Positions 8,624 to 17,862 of a DNA stretch of 45,272 bases are shown here, piece after piece. The notes below the pieces were generated by a model, which made no database searches, was not told the DNA's origin, and saw only the letters and a program-made list of their open reading frames with translations. Location of the stretch: contig JAAXJB010000039.1 in the NCBI GenBank assembly GCA_012270065.1, positions 213,550 to 258,821 on the forward strand. Direction: 5' to 3'. A program made the position numbers and the translations under genes. Position 1 is the first letter of the stretch. The number at the start of each line of letters is the position of its first letter. Origin of the DNA: Rubripirellula sp. (lineage in GTDB: Bacteria > Planctomycetota > Planctomycetia > Pirellulales > Pirellulaceae).

Positions 8624-10819
8624 ATGCTTAAATTGCTCTACCCTATCGGTGCCACACTCTGCACTGTCTTGCTGCTGGCAGGAAGTTGTCGTGCGGTAAA
8701 CGCTGATGAATCTTCATCGGAAATTCGTTTTGGCATTCAGGGGCATTACCGAATCGGAACATGGACTGGTGTCCGCTATCTCGGGGATGAAAATGTCACA
8801 ACACTTGAAACGCGCGATGGCGATGGTGCAGAAGTACTGTACGAGCAGGTAGGCACATTGGCCCCCGGCGACTGGGCCTATGTGGTTCCCGGTGGAGAAG
8901 CTGCTCCGCTGACTCTCAGGGTGGGTGATAAGTCTGTTGCCACAACCAGATTTCCATTGGCAGAATCTCCATCGCGCGGCCCGGCGATGATTCCATTGGG
9001 AATGAACTGGATCGTTGTGATCGGGGACACACTTGGGGTCGATGAAGTCGGCGCCAACAAGTTGTTGAATCGAGATGCATCAATCGCGGTGTCGAACCCC
9101 TCCACACCCGGTGATCTGCCAGACTCCGCAATTGGATACGACGGGGTTGACATGATCATGGTCAACTCAAAGGGCATCGAACTCTTGCGAGGTCTGACAA
9201 CAAAACAACGCACAGCCATCAGGCAGTGGATCACCGGCGGTGGTCATCTCTTTTTGACCGTCGGCGAAGCATCCCTTGAAATATTCGAAGCGGCACCGTG
9301 GCTTCAGGAACTTTTGGGAATCAATGATCCAAAAACAACGACCATTGCGCCATCCGCCATTGAAACCTACACGTCAACACAAAATCCGTTGGACAACTTC
9401 ACAGGACTTCGTTTGCCGCGTGAACGCGGTACCGTTTTAATCACGGGAAAAACGGTGCGGCGAGTCAGCATTCCGGTCGCTGCTGTTTACAACACCGGTT
9501 TTGGACAGATCACCGCTGTTGCAGCCGACCTCGACGCCCCCATGTTTCAAACCTGGCCGGAGCGACTTGATCTGATTACACAGCTGACAGGCAATGTCTT
9601 TCTCACTGGACAAAGAGAAATCCCGATCACAAATCGCGGAACGGCATACGCTGACCTGGCAGGTCAACTTCGATCCACACTCGATCAATTTGAAGTCAAA
9701 CGCACATTCAGCTTTTCACTGGTTTCAATAATCCTGATGGCCTTGATCGCTGTGATTGGCCCTCTCGATTATCTTCTTCTCAACCGCTTTCTGGGGCGAC
9801 CACTGCTGGGCTGGCTGAGCTTCCCTCTGGTAGTGATCACTCTGACTGTCGTTCTGATGTACGAGGCTCGACCCGCACTGGAAAATGTCAACAGCGATTC
9901 AGCCCCAGATGAGATCGTCCGATGTAACCGTGTTGAAATTGTTGATATTGACGCAATCTCGAACGCTGGGAGGGGGTTTCAGGCAAGTTGCATTTACTCG
10001 CATGATGCGACCTTGCTAAATGTTAATCTCCGTCAATCGGCGGATTTCAAGAACCTCACGAATGCAGTCCAACAGTCACTCATCAGCCCCATGGGATATC
10101 CCGGCGAAACTTATGGAGGAATCCAAATAGCAATTGAGGATACAAGGATGCCGCCTTATCGCATTGCCTTGCAGCAAGGTAACTCTGCCAGCACACAAGC
10201 CAGCATTGGCACTTTGGAAAACTCGATTCTCGGCGCCCCTCTTGCTGCCAGAAGCAGCAAGAGTCTTCAAACACTACTCCGTTTCGAACCCAAACTGGCA
10301 ACCCGCCAGAACCTGACAAGGCGAAGCGGCAGTGAGTTATTGCAAGGACCATTGGTCAACCCGCTTCCCGTTGACCTTCTCGATGGAATGCTGGTTTATC
10401 GCAATTGGGCATATTTACTGCCAACACGATTTCCGGCGGGTGATCGCATCGAACGCATCGATACTCTGCGTCAGAAGAACTTCCGCTGGAAACTCTCAAG
10501 ACAGACGGCACTGGAAAGCAGTCGAGAGACAGAAGAATGGGACCCTTCCTCGGTAATGCTGCCCGGCCGCGTTGCTGAGATGCTCATGTTTCATGACGCC
10601 GTGGGCGGCACGCGTTACACGGGCCTGCGTGACGAACCCCTCTCATCACTCGATCTCAGCCACACGCTGTCCGAGGACCGTTGCATGTTGCTGGGCAGGC
10701 TGTCAAACGATTTGACGACTCTTGACTTGACGGACGGAGATACAAGCATCGAGACTGTCGGACAGAGCCTGACAATGATACGAGTCGTGCTTCCCGTCAC
10801 AAGCACCAAGGATCTTTGA
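8624..10819 (+). CDS. Large exported membrane-anchored protein, unknown function (ABC-linked)
   Basis: 731 aa. A signal peptide occupies about residues 1-27 (LCTVLLLAGSCRAVNA), so the N-terminal ~330 residues are probably extracytoplasmic. That part contains WITGGGHLFLTVGEASLE, reminiscent of glutamine-amidotransferase-like domains found in gliding/ABC-associated proteins. Two transmembrane segments at about 361-384 and 390-412 flank the motif GPLDYLLLNRFLGRP, which is common in planctomycete proteins encoded beside ABC transporters. A second extracytoplasmic-looking domain of ~315 residues follows. Its stop codon overlaps the presumed TTG start of the ABC ATPase gene, so the two are likely co-translated. 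I do not recognise an enzyme activity. Confidence 0.75.
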   Translation: MLKLLYPIGATLCTVLLLAGSCRAVNADESSSEIRFGIQGHYRIGTWTGVRYLGDENVTTLETRDGDGAEVLYEQVGTLAPGDWAYVVPGGEAAPLTLRVGDKSVATTRFPLAESPSRGPAMIPLGMNWIVVIGDTLGVDEVGANKLLNRDASIAVSNPSTPGDLPDSAIGYDGVDMIMVNSKGIELLRGLTTKQRTAIRQWITGGGHLFLTVGEASLEIFEAAPWLQELLGINDPKTTTIAPSAIETYTSTQNPLDNFTGLRLPRERGTVLITGKTVRRVSIPVAAVYNTGFGQITAVAADLDAPMFQTWPERLDLITQLTGNVFLTGQREIPITNRGTAYADLAGQLRSTLDQFEVKRTFSFSLVSIILMALIAVIGPLDYLLLNRFLGRPLLGWLSFPLVVITLTVVLMYEARPALENVNSDSAPDEIVRCNRVEIVDIDAISNAGRGFQASCIYSHDATLLNVNLRQSADFKNLTNAVQQSLISPMGYPGETYGGIQIAIEDTRMPPYRIALQQGNSASTQASIGTLENSILGAPLAARSSKSLQTLLRFEPKLATRQNLTRRSGSELLQGPLVNPLPVDLLDGMLVYRNWAYLLPTRFPAGDRIERIDTLRQKNFRWKLSRQTALESSRETEEWDPSSVMLPGRVAEMLMFHDAVGGTRYTGLRDEPLSSLDLSHTLSEDRCMLLGRLSNDLTTLDLTDGDTSIETVGQSLTMIRVVLPVTSTKDL

Positions 10820-11886
10820 CATGGAATATCAAAATCCCAGACAACAAGCTTCTGGTAGTTACTGAAAACCACGTCCCCGTTCATGAAGACCGGAAGCCAT
10901 CACACATTGATTCTGGTGAACCATCCTCTAAAAGCACGAAATCTGAAGTGATCAAAACTGTCGACCTGACGAAAAAGTACGGCGATGCCTTTGCGATCAA
11001 AGGTATTGATCTTGATTTACAAGCTGGTGATCTATTCGGTTTCATTGGACCCAATGGTGCGGGTAAAACGACAACCATGCGAATCATCGCAACACTTCTG
11101 GAACCGACATGGGGTGAAGCGTACGTTTGTGATCACAGTGTACATACAGCACCCAAGGAAATCCGACGGCTTGTTGGCTACATGCCGGACTTCTTTGGTG
11201 TCTATGACGACATGACCGTTGTGGAATATCTCGAGTTTTTTGCTGCATCCTATCGAATAGGCGGCCAGGAACGCCGCAAGCGCGTTGATGAAATGCTCGA
11301 CATTGTCGATCTGGATTTCAAACGCGATGCATTCGCCAACACGTTGTCCCGTGGTCAGACACAGCGACTGGGCCTTGCACGCACGCTCCTGCATGATCCA
11401 CAGGTCCTTCTGCTAGATGAACCGCTGTCCGGACTGGACCCGAGAGCTCGGATTGAAATGCGGAATCTGCTACGGAAACTCGGAGAAATGGGCAAAACCA
11501 TCATCGTCAGCAGTCATATCCTTCCTGAACTCGCTGATGTCTGCAACAAAGTGGGAATCATCGACAAAGGAGAACTGAAACAGAATGCAACCAAATCGGA
11601 AGTCATTCGAATGGTACGCGAACACATCGTCCTGGTCATTCAACCTGCAGAACGCAACAAACTTCAGAACATTGCTTCGATCCTGGCTGACCATCCCAAA
11701 GTCCAAGCCTGTGAATTGGGCGACGATGCAATGCGTGTTGTGTTAGAAAGCGGAGTTGAGGAGTACAGCGAATTACCCAAGCTTCTGATCGAAAATGGTA
11801 TCGACTTACGTCGTTTCTCAGAAGAAGAACTCGATCTGGAGTCTGCTTTCATGGCCTTGACCAAAGGCACGAGCGAGCGAATGTAA
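10816..11886 (+). CDS. ABC transporter ATP-binding protein
   Basis: ABC-2 type ATPase subunit. Walker A GPNGAGKTTT (about residues 78-87), signature LSRGQTQRLG, Walker B VLLLDEPLSGLDP and the switch His in IIVSSHILPE are all visible, so it should hydrolyse ATP. The signature is LSRGQ rather than LSGGQ, a frequent variant in this subfamily. About 90 C-terminal residues after the ATPase core form an extra domain. The frame opens at TTG 10816, overlapping the preceding stop; the next in-frame start is GTG 10948, which would place the domain immediately at the N-terminus. No permease gene follows; the next gene is on the other strand. Either the 731-aa protein replaces it or the permease is elsewhere. 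Confidence 0.92.
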   Translation: MTWNIKIPDNKLLVVTENHVPVHEDRKPSHIDSGEPSSKSTKSEVIKTVDLTKKYGDAFAIKGIDLDLQAGDLFGFIGPNGAGKTTTMRIIATLLEPTWGEAYVCDHSVHTAPKEIRRLVGYMPDFFGVYDDMTVVEYLEFFAASYRIGGQERRKRVDEMLDIVDLDFKRDAFANTLSRGQTQRLGLARTLLHDPQVLLLDEPLSGLDPRARIEMRNLLRKLGEMGKTIIVSSHILPELADVCNKVGIIDKGELKQNATKSEVIRMVREHIVLVIQPAERNKLQNIASILADHPKVQACELGDDAMRVVLESGVEEYSELPKLLIENGIDLRRFSEEELDLESAFMALTKGTSERM

Positions 11887-11917
11887 CCCGGCAATGAAAA
11901 ACCGCTGTCCATGCCCT

Positions 11918-11947
11918 GACAAACCCCGACAAGCCCCGACAAGCCCT
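11918..11947. repeat. Three tandem 10-bp repeats between convergent genes
   Basis: Units GACAAACCCC, GACAAGCCCC and GACAAGCCCT lie back to back between the ends of the ABC ATPase and holA genes. The last unit together with the following TGTC and TTTTT can form a tiny 4-bp hairpin with a T run, a possible weak terminator for the ABC ATPase transcript. Confidence 0.8.
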
Positions 11948-11982
11948 GTCTTTTTGCCTCTCCAACCCGCATTGCTGATAAA

Positions 11983-13056
11983 TCAACCGGTGTTTTTCGG
12001 AGCAGCTTCCTTTGCCAAACGCACGACAAGGTTTTCGAGCAAAAGTCGATCCGGTCCATCTTTGCTGTGCGTTCCCTTCAAACGAAGATCAGCATCCAAC
12101 AGCCACTTGAGAAGCTGTTTTGCGGTCTCTCTGCCCATCCGGCTCAATTGTTTTTTTCCTTTTTGGATGTCACTTTGCCTGTGACTGAAACCGGCGTAGG
12201 ACATGGCATCTTCCAGCTGTTGCTGCCTTCCAACCCGGATGAAGTGTTCATAAACAGAAGTTGCCATGCCAAAACGTCGCAGTGACCATGCGATCTGAGG
12301 CAGCAATGCAATTGGCCTTTGGCCTCCGCTAAGTAGCTTGTCCAGATGTCGCAAAGCTTCGGCCGCATTCCCATCAACAATCGCATCGGTGATCTGCCAC
12401 ACTGTTTTTCCTTGCCACCCAGCAACAACTTCCTCTACCAGCGTCTGGTCAATGCTCTGGCCAGGCTCGCAGTAAAGAGCAAGTTTTGCAATCTCCGTCT
12501 CCAGAATTCCACAATCATCTCCAACCAGTTGCATCAGCAAATCAGCTGCATCACGACTCAACTTGGTCGAGTGACGCCTTGCCACGTATCCCATCAAGAA
12601 GGATCTGCGTTTGGCGACCGAAGGTGAAGAGCCTTTGTTGCTGTCATCCACCCGACAATCAACCAGGGCATGTTGGTTCAGCAGCGTTTTATAGATGCGT
12701 GTATTGGAAGCAAGTGAATCCAGTTCCAAGACAAACCGACTGGCAGTAGTCGACTTGGCTAAGTGCTTTTCAATCTGCTGTCGATTACTACTGACAAACT
12801 TGTCGGCATTTCGCAACAGGATCGTTCGTTTTCCACCAAAATCAAACAGTGAAGCAGTCGCCAGTTCATCTCGCAAATCAGACCAATCGACTTGCTCACC
12901 ATCGAATTGGGTGACATCGCCCGCGTTGGACAACAGTTGAAAAACCCAGGATCGCAGAGAAGTATCATTCCCGAAGACAGCCATCGCATCGGCAAAGCTG
13001 CTGGGCGGTTTTTCGAGCAATTCAAAGGCGTGGATCAGCGTCATGCGCTTCACCAT
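11983..13056 (-). CDS. holA: DNA polymerase III subunit delta
   Basis: Clamp-loader delta subunit, which opens the beta sliding clamp. 357 aa. Recognisable features are the N-terminal segment on which delta's clamp contact lies (FELLEKPPSSFADAMAVFG), LFDFGGKRTILLRNADKF, the middle DDCGILETEIAKLALY segment, and the C-terminal helical part with PIALLPQIAWSLRRF and KQLLKWLLDADLRLKG. This arrangement is characteristic of HolA, which diverges strongly at the sequence level. The ATG at 13056 has GCAGGT some 6-11 nt upstream and is preferred to the open frame extending to 13116; a second ATG four codons later (13044) is also possible. It follows a secreted-protein gene on the same strand with only 83 bp between. 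Confidence 0.88.
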   Translation of the reverse strand: MVKRMTLIHAFELLEKPPSSFADAMAVFGNDTSLRSWVFQLLSNAGDVTQFDGEQVDWSDLRDELATASLFDFGGKRTILLRNADKFVSSNRQQIEKHLAKSTTASRFVLELDSLASNTRIYKTLLNQHALVDCRVDDSNKGSSPSVAKRRSFLMGYVARRHSTKLSRDAADLLMQLVGDDCGILETEIAKLALYCEPGQSIDQTLVEEVVAGWQGKTVWQITDAIVDGNAAEALRHLDKLLSGGQRPIALLPQIAWSLRRFGMATSVYEHFIRVGRQQQLEDAMSYAGFSHRQSDIQKGKKQLSRMGRETAKQLLKWLLDADLRLKGTHSKDGPDRLLLENLVVRLAKEAAPKNTG

Positions 13057-13139
13057 ACCAACCTGCCCACCAAATTGCGACCGGCGTGCTGGACGTTGGC
13101 ATTCGAGCCAGTGCAAGTGTCACTGCTACTATCTGGACA

Positions 13140-15353
13140 TCACTTCAAAGCGTCTCTGTCCCTCGAAGCAGTTTGCCCACCGGTCGAGGCAGGGTTGGCG
13201 GTCGCGCCAGGGTTGATAGAGAGCGGCTGGAACCCGCGAATCCGAGCCCTCGGTGCCAGGCCCTGCGTATCGATCGGCTGATCCAGAATGTAAGTCCCTA
13301 CGTTGCCCGCTTGATCCGTTCCGTCAATTCGCAGATACAGCTGTCGTGGCAGATTGGGATCTGCCCGCCACACGTACTCGCCGGTGTTCTCAAGTCCAGC
13401 CGCAATGGTCGTCCATGGACCGTCCGGTGTTCCGCTGAACGCAAGACTGATCGGTCGCCGGGGAAGATTGGTATCAGTGCACTCGTAACGCATCACCAGC
13501 CCGCCGGTACGGTCTCCCTCCCCATATTTGGCACCAGTGAATCGGATACTTGGACGGGTGCGATCGACGACGACAAACATGTCTGGCGCCTCACCCGCCA
13601 AAGGCCTGGGGCTTGCAAGTCCATTTCCGCCTACAACCACAATTCGAAACCCGAAAACTCCCTCGCCCTTGGTTTCAATATCGAAAGGACTGCTACGGTC
13701 TGGATCCTGCCCCCAGAGAGTCCATGTCCCGCCATGATCCAGACTGCCATACAATTCGATCGCCTCGACACCTTGACTGCCAACAGCTTCCAATTCATAG
13801 CTAAGGCTGAACCTCTTGCTATCACTGAACCGAACCGGGGCCCGCTTCATTGCTGAACCGGCATCCGGAGTTGATGCGCGTTCCGATCGATAGCGTTCAG
13901 CAGGTGTCTGCGGGTTTGGTGCGGGTATCTGTTCCTGCTGCAACCTGGAAACGGCTGACTCTTCTGTGATTGGTCGCATGGCTTCAGCGACCGTTTTTGG
14001 TTTTTTTTCCTTGCTCTCTCCAGCCGACGATAGAAACTCAGTCGCAGTACCACCAGAAGAAGCCTGAGGCGGATTCAAACCAAAACCCTCTGCGATCTGC
14101 ATCGGCGTTGCCGGTGGTGGCAAGACAGTTGACATCTTGTCCGATGTAGCGGGGACGGACACATCGCCTCGAATTGATGGTGGAGCAAATCCCATCCCGA
14201 TTCCCTGCTTGAGGCCGTCATTGATTGCTGGAGGGGTACTCCCGGCAATCGTCCGCTGCGTGTGGTTTTCCGGGATCTGTTGGAAGTTGGAACCAGATGC
14301 AGCCGTGCGACCAGACGCAACATTCTGGGACGTTCCATACTGGGATTTTGTGTTATTGAGCTTCGTCCCACGGTAACGGCTCGCATTTGACACCTGCTGA
14401 TTTGATGTCGTCAAACTGTTCCATGCAGAGGCGTTTGGAAGTGGATTGATTGGAGGGGTGAACCCATTGGGAAGTGGTGCGAGCATGGGAGCTTCAGAAG
14501 GCCCTGCTACCATCTCCGCATTGAAAGGCTGATTTCCATTCATCCGATAGGGCATGGCTTGTGCGGCGACTGGTTTAGACGCTTCATTCGACGCAAAGCG
14601 GCTGGCAGAATTATTGGCGACCCGGGGCCTTCGAACGACCTGATTCACGACGGTCTGATTTCCAGGGGTGTCAGTCACCACCACCTGCAGTGACATACGT
14701 TTCCAATCATGCTGTGGATCGAATTGAATCATTCCATCAATGGAATCATCGGCAATTTCAACGGGATGCCACTTCTTGTGGATGTCAGTAGCGTACCGCA
14801 GCTCAATTTTCTTGAGCGGGGTTGCGTCATCTACTCGCAAGGCTGCCTTGATCCGACCCTGATTATCTGCACCTGCATCCAGAGCGATAACTGGCTTGGT
14901 GGTATCAACATAGACCTTCAATTGTGGAGTAATCTCACCAGCCGGATGAGCGTTCCCTACGGCATCGATCGTGCGGGTAGCGAACCAATACTCACCGTCT
15001 CCGTCTGCCTGATATTGGAACTGTTTGGATTCCACATTTGGTTTCTTCTGGTCAAGCAACTTCCATGGGCCACCGGCCCCACGTGCCACGAAAAGTCGCA
15101 CGGCTACAGGTTGGGCGCCAGCCTTATCCACGGTGAAAGGGATGGAAAAGATGTGCGACCCCAGAATAAAACACCCCTGACTGGGACTTTGATTTCCAGC
15201 AAACGGTGGTTCCCCCGTTCCACCAGAAACATCCGTGCCACCAGAAACATCCGTTCCGTTGGGCATCTCGACAGCCGGAGCTGACTTGATCAGCATGGGG
15301 ACAGCGAGGGTACCGAAAATGGCTATCAGACTCGTTATTGTGACCAGTCGCAT
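13140..15353 (-). CDS. Secreted protein with duplicated Ig-like regions, unknown function
   Basis: 737 aa with a signal peptide (about residues 1-28, MRLVTITSLIAIFG...). The chain is symmetrical. An N-terminal beta-rich part (about 60-250) reads DGEYWFATRTIDAVGN then VDTTKPVIALD. A C-terminal part (about 505-715) reads EGVFGFRIVVVGGNG then VDRTRPSIRFTG, and ends with LRIDGTDQAGNVGTY. Between them lies a ~240-residue Ser/Asn/Pro-rich linker of low complexity. The xGxYxFxxxxxDxxGN pattern is typical of bacterial Ig-like/fibronectin-like modules of cell-surface proteins. Near the mature N-terminus two copies of TDVSGG come from an 18-bp DNA duplication. No catalytic motif seen; a structural or adhesive role is only a guess. 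Confidence 0.75.
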   Translation of the reverse strand: MRLVTITSLIAIFGTLAVPMLIKSAPAVEMPNGTDVSGGTDVSGGTGEPPFAGNQSPSQGCFILGSHIFSIPFTVDKAGAQPVAVRLFVARGAGGPWKLLDQKKPNVESKQFQYQADGDGEYWFATRTIDAVGNAHPAGEITPQLKVYVDTTKPVIALDAGADNQGRIKAALRVDDATPLKKIELRYATDIHKKWHPVEIADDSIDGMIQFDPQHDWKRMSLQVVVTDTPGNQTVVNQVVRRPRVANNSASRFASNEASKPVAAQAMPYRMNGNQPFNAEMVAGPSEAPMLAPLPNGFTPPINPLPNASAWNSLTTSNQQVSNASRYRGTKLNNTKSQYGTSQNVASGRTAASGSNFQQIPENHTQRTIAGSTPPAINDGLKQGIGMGFAPPSIRGDVSVPATSDKMSTVLPPPATPMQIAEGFGLNPPQASSGGTATEFLSSAGESKEKKPKTVAEAMRPITEESAVSRLQQEQIPAPNPQTPAERYRSERASTPDAGSAMKRAPVRFSDSKRFSLSYELEAVGSQGVEAIELYGSLDHGGTWTLWGQDPDRSSPFDIETKGEGVFGFRIVVVGGNGLASPRPLAGEAPDMFVVVDRTRPSIRFTGAKYGEGDRTGGLVMRYECTDTNLPRRPISLAFSGTPDGPWTTIAAGLENTGEYVWRADPNLPRQLYLRIDGTDQAGNVGTYILDQPIDTQGLAPRARIRGFQPLSINPGATANPASTGGQTASRDRDALK
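15220..15255. repeat. 18-bp tandem duplication inside a coding region
   Basis: CCACCAGAAACATCCGTG is followed directly by the same 18 bp with one change at the last base. On the coding (minus) strand it encodes the doubled TDVSGG of the secreted Ig-like protein. In-frame, so it only lengthens a flexible segment. Confidence 0.9.
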
Positions 15354-15573
15354 TTCGTCGGCCGCGGCTCAGGATCGAGTGAAAAGACAGTGAAGGGAAC
15401 AAAAAACCGAATCCCACCTAGTCGGCTTCGACCAATCCGACTCATATTCTTGAGCATTTCACTGGCACCCCACATGGTGCCAGCAAACACGGACAACCAA
15501 ACAGCCGATCACCACCAGATTGCCTAACCGGCATTTTCCAACATTCACCCAAGCCCAGTCACCCCGAATAATC

Positions 15574-17403
15574 ATGAGCAGCAACTGCTATCAGTACGAC
15601 GTCATTGTGATCGGAGCTGGACACGCTGGCACCGAGGCCGCGGCCGCGGCCGCACGTATCGGTGCCCGGACAGCTCTCCTGACCACCAATCTCGATACTG
15701 TGGGCCAAATGTCATGCAATCCCGCTATCGGAGGCGTTGCAAAAGGTCAGATTGTACGCGAGGTCGACGCTTTGGGCGGTTTGATGGGTCAAGCCATCGA
15801 TGCCACCGGCATCCAATTTCGAATGCTGAATTGTCGCAAAGGTCCAGCCATGCACAGCCCGCGGGCTCAAGCTGACAAGAGGGCCTACCAGCACTTCATC
15901 AAGTGTCAAATCGAACAACAAGCCAACCTCGATTTGCGTCAAGAAACCGTTGAGGACTTGATCACAGAAACCGATGGCACCGAGACAATCGTGAAAGGTG
16001 TCATGGTTCGAGGTAACGCGAGCTATCTGGCGCCAACTGTCGTACTCACCACTGGTACTTTTTTGCAGGCGATCATGCATACCGGCGATGAAAAAACCGC
16101 TGGCGGAAGGGCAGGGGAGGGCACTACTGCAGGAATCAGTGGTGCCCTGCATCGGCTCGGATTTCAACTTGAGCGTTTCAAAACCGGTACACCACCACGG
16201 TTGAACGCGCGTAGCATTGACTATTCAAAGGTTGAGCCACAGCCGGGTGATGATGAGCCGCAGCCTTTTTCGTTTTTGTCAAACAAACTTACAGCTGAAC
16301 AACTCCCATGCCATATTGCTTACACAAATGAGTCAGTCCATGATTTGATCCGGGCTAATCTTCATCGGGCACCGATGTACAGTGGGCAAATCAATTCGCG
16401 AGGCCCACGATATTGTCCCAGCATCGAAGACAAAGTGGTGCGTTTTGCCGAGAAGTCAGGGCATCAACTTTTTCTTGAACCGGAAGGCTGGAAAACGCAG
16501 GAAGTCTATGTCAACGGCATTTCCACGAGCCTGCCTCGCGATGTGCAGGATCAGATGTTTCGCATGATTCCAGGTTTGGAAAAAGCCCAGATCATGCGGT
16601 ACGGCTATGCTGTCGAATATGACTTCTGTCCCCCCACTCAGCTTTGGCCCCACTTGGAATCCAAACGGATTTCCGGGCTGTTTTTTGCCGGGCAAATCAA
16701 CGGCACAACGGGCTACGAGGAAGCGGCTGGCCAGGGATTGATAGCGGGGTTGAATGCCGCAAGACAAACGTCCGGCAAAGAACCCTGGGTCCCCACACGG
16801 GACCAAGCTTACATTGGCGTGCTAGTCGATGACCTTGTGACCGCTGGTACAGACGAACCCTACCGTATGTTTACCAGTCGGGCCGAGTATCGCTTGCTGC
16901 TGAGGCAGGACAATGCAGATCGGCGTTTGACCCAAAAAGCTGATGAACTCGGGTTGATCACAGCAGAACGACGTCAACGCTTCGACGAGAAGATGACACA
17001 CATGGAACGGGGAATCCAACTGCTAAAAAAATCGAAAGTTGAGAATGTCACGGCCGATGTGTACCTGAAACGGCCAGAAATCGACTGGCAGCAAATGTGC
17101 ACTTTGATCCCGGAGCTTTCCGACATTGAAGCAACCGCGGCGCAGCAATGCCTGTATGACATCAAATACGCAGGTTACATCGATCGACAACGTGTTGAAG
17201 TCGAGCGACAGCATCGACATGCCGAAAAACGCATCCCAACAGCCTTTGATTACGAAGCGATCGGTCCGCTCCGAAGCGAAGCCAAAGAGAAACTATCCAA
17301 AATTCGCCCTCTGAATCTGGACCAAGCGAAGCGTATCAGCGGCATCACACCAGCAGACCTCGCCTTGGTTTTGGCTCACATGGAGTCAAAACGGAAGACA
17401 TAG
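15574..17403 (+). CDS. mnmG: tRNA uridine-5-carboxymethylaminomethyl modification enzyme MnmG
   Basis: FAD-dependent enzyme that, with MnmE, installs (carboxymethyl)aminomethyl groups on U34 of several tRNAs. The Rossmann FAD motif [14 protein letters not shown] is at the N-terminus, followed by the signatures [48 protein letters not shown] and [17 protein letters not shown]. The C-terminal MnmE/tRNA-binding helical part ends with [12 protein letters not shown]. 609 aa from ATG 15574, close to E. coli (629 aa). The open frame starts at TTG 15520, but the upstream 18 residues are not family-like. A run of GCGGCC units near 15640 encodes six alanines after the FAD glycines. mnmE and rsmG are not adjacent. 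Confidence 0.96.
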   Translation: MSSNCYQYDVIVIGAGHAGTEAAAAAARIGARTALLTTNLDTVGQMSCNPAIGGVAKGQIVREVDALGGLMGQAIDATGIQFRMLNCRKGPAMHSPRAQADKRAYQHFIKCQIEQQANLDLRQETVEDLITETDGTETIVKGVMVRGNASYLAPTVVLTTGTFLQAIMHTGDEKTAGGRAGEGTTAGISGALHRLGFQLERFKTGTPPRLNARSIDYSKVEPQPGDDEPQPFSFLSNKLTAEQLPCHIAYTNESVHDLIRANLHRAPMYSGQINSRGPRYCPSIEDKVVRFAEKSGHQLFLEPEGWKTQEVYVNGISTSLPRDVQDQMFRMIPGLEKAQIMRYGYAVEYDFCPPTQLWPHLESKRISGLFFAGQINGTTGYEEAAGQGLIAGLNAARQTSGKEPWVPTRDQAYIGVLVDDLVTAGTDEPYRMFTSRAEYRLLLRQDNADRRLTQKADELGLITAERRQRFDEKMTHMERGIQLLKKSKVENVTADVYLKRPEIDWQQMCTLIPELSDIEATAAQQCLYDIKYAGYIDRQRVEVERQHRHAEKRIPTAFDYEAIGPLRSEAKEKLSKIRPLNLDQAKRISGITPADLALVLAHMESKRKT

Positions 17404-17529
17404 GGAACCTGTGGCATGAGTGCAGAGACACGTCAAAACTACATAAATGACGATTCTTTTTTTGGCCCACTCGAGGTATTTTCTCACTAAACCCATTGCT
17501 CATATGGCTTTATGTGATTTCAATCAATC

Positions 17530-17557
17530 TTGACCTAGCCGCTTGATTCGATAGAAT
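17530..17557 (+). promoter_or_regulatory. Sigma70-like promoter candidate
   Basis: TTGACC at 17530-17535 and TAGAAT at 17552-17557, separated by 16 bp. This is four to five matches in each hexamer. Transcription would start near 17564, leaving a leader of about 300 nt before the response regulator gene. Confidence 0.4.
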
Positions 17558-17581
17558 TCGTGGTCATGGCAAGCTTGGCAA

Positions 17582-17741
17582 GGCAGCGAGGCTCGGAGCT
17601 TCCTGCCGCCTACGTTCTCCACGCAAAACGCATTGAAATATGCGAGTGCGGCAGGACAGGGAGTTTGCTAAAGGTAAACGGACTGAAGTTGGCTAGTGAG
17701 GATGCGAGAGAATCGCACCTTCCGCTGCCAGCGACAGGCAG
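17582..17741 (+). ncRNA. Candidate structured leader RNA with alternative hairpins
   Basis: Hairpin A (17582-17607): GGCAG then GAGGCT pair with AGCTTC and CTGCC around a 3-nt CGG loop, with one unpaired C. The 3' arm of A is also exactly complementary to a later segment: CCTGCCGC (17602-17609) with GCGGCAGG (17648-17655), giving hairpin B, which encloses a small stem CGCAT/ATGCG (17629-17633 with 17640-17644). A and B cannot form together. A third CTGCC/GGCAG hairpin follows at 17725-17741. This could be a leader switch or an independent small RNA. The helices are read directly; function is inference. Confidence 0.35.
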
Positions 17742-17862
17742 GACCGACCAACGTCGTCCCCGAATTACCGACCATAACGCTTAGCAAGGTCCCGAAGACA
17801 AGGGATTGTGCCGGGCAAAACATTCTGAAACGGCTAGTCATACATGGAGGGTGGTTTCCGCC

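Larger units (their letters stand above)
17404..17862 (+). other. 459-bp intergenic region: promoter-like sequence and candidate structured leader
   Basis: No convincing gene. The short open frame 17560-17784 has no recognisable motif and no Shine-Dalgarno. The first ~120 bp after mnmG are AT-richer, without a clear terminator hairpin, although a run of seven T lies near 17457-17463. From 17530 there is a promoter-like sequence, then about 300 bp with several GC-rich inverted repeats before the response regulator start. I checked for the conserved cores of RNase P RNA, tmRNA and SRP RNA and did not find them. Confidence 0.6.

Noticed and set aside
11938-11955. Terminator GACA-AGCCC-TGTC-TTTTT
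   Set aside because: A 4-bp stem is too weak to call; noted only under the 10-bp repeats.
15636-15655. GCGGCC run as a microsatellite or regulatory repeat
   Set aside because: It encodes the alanines after the FAD-binding glycines of MnmG, a conserved helix, so selection on protein explains it.
17560-17784. 74-codon open frame before the response regulator
   Set aside because: No Shine-Dalgarno, no recognisable motif, and it coincides with GC-rich hairpins; composition looks non-coding.
17564-17862. RNase P RNA, tmRNA or SRP RNA
   Set aside because: The conserved GAGGAAAGTCCGG core, tmRNA acceptor/T-loop ends and the SRP AGGTCCGGAAGGAAGCA loop are all missing.
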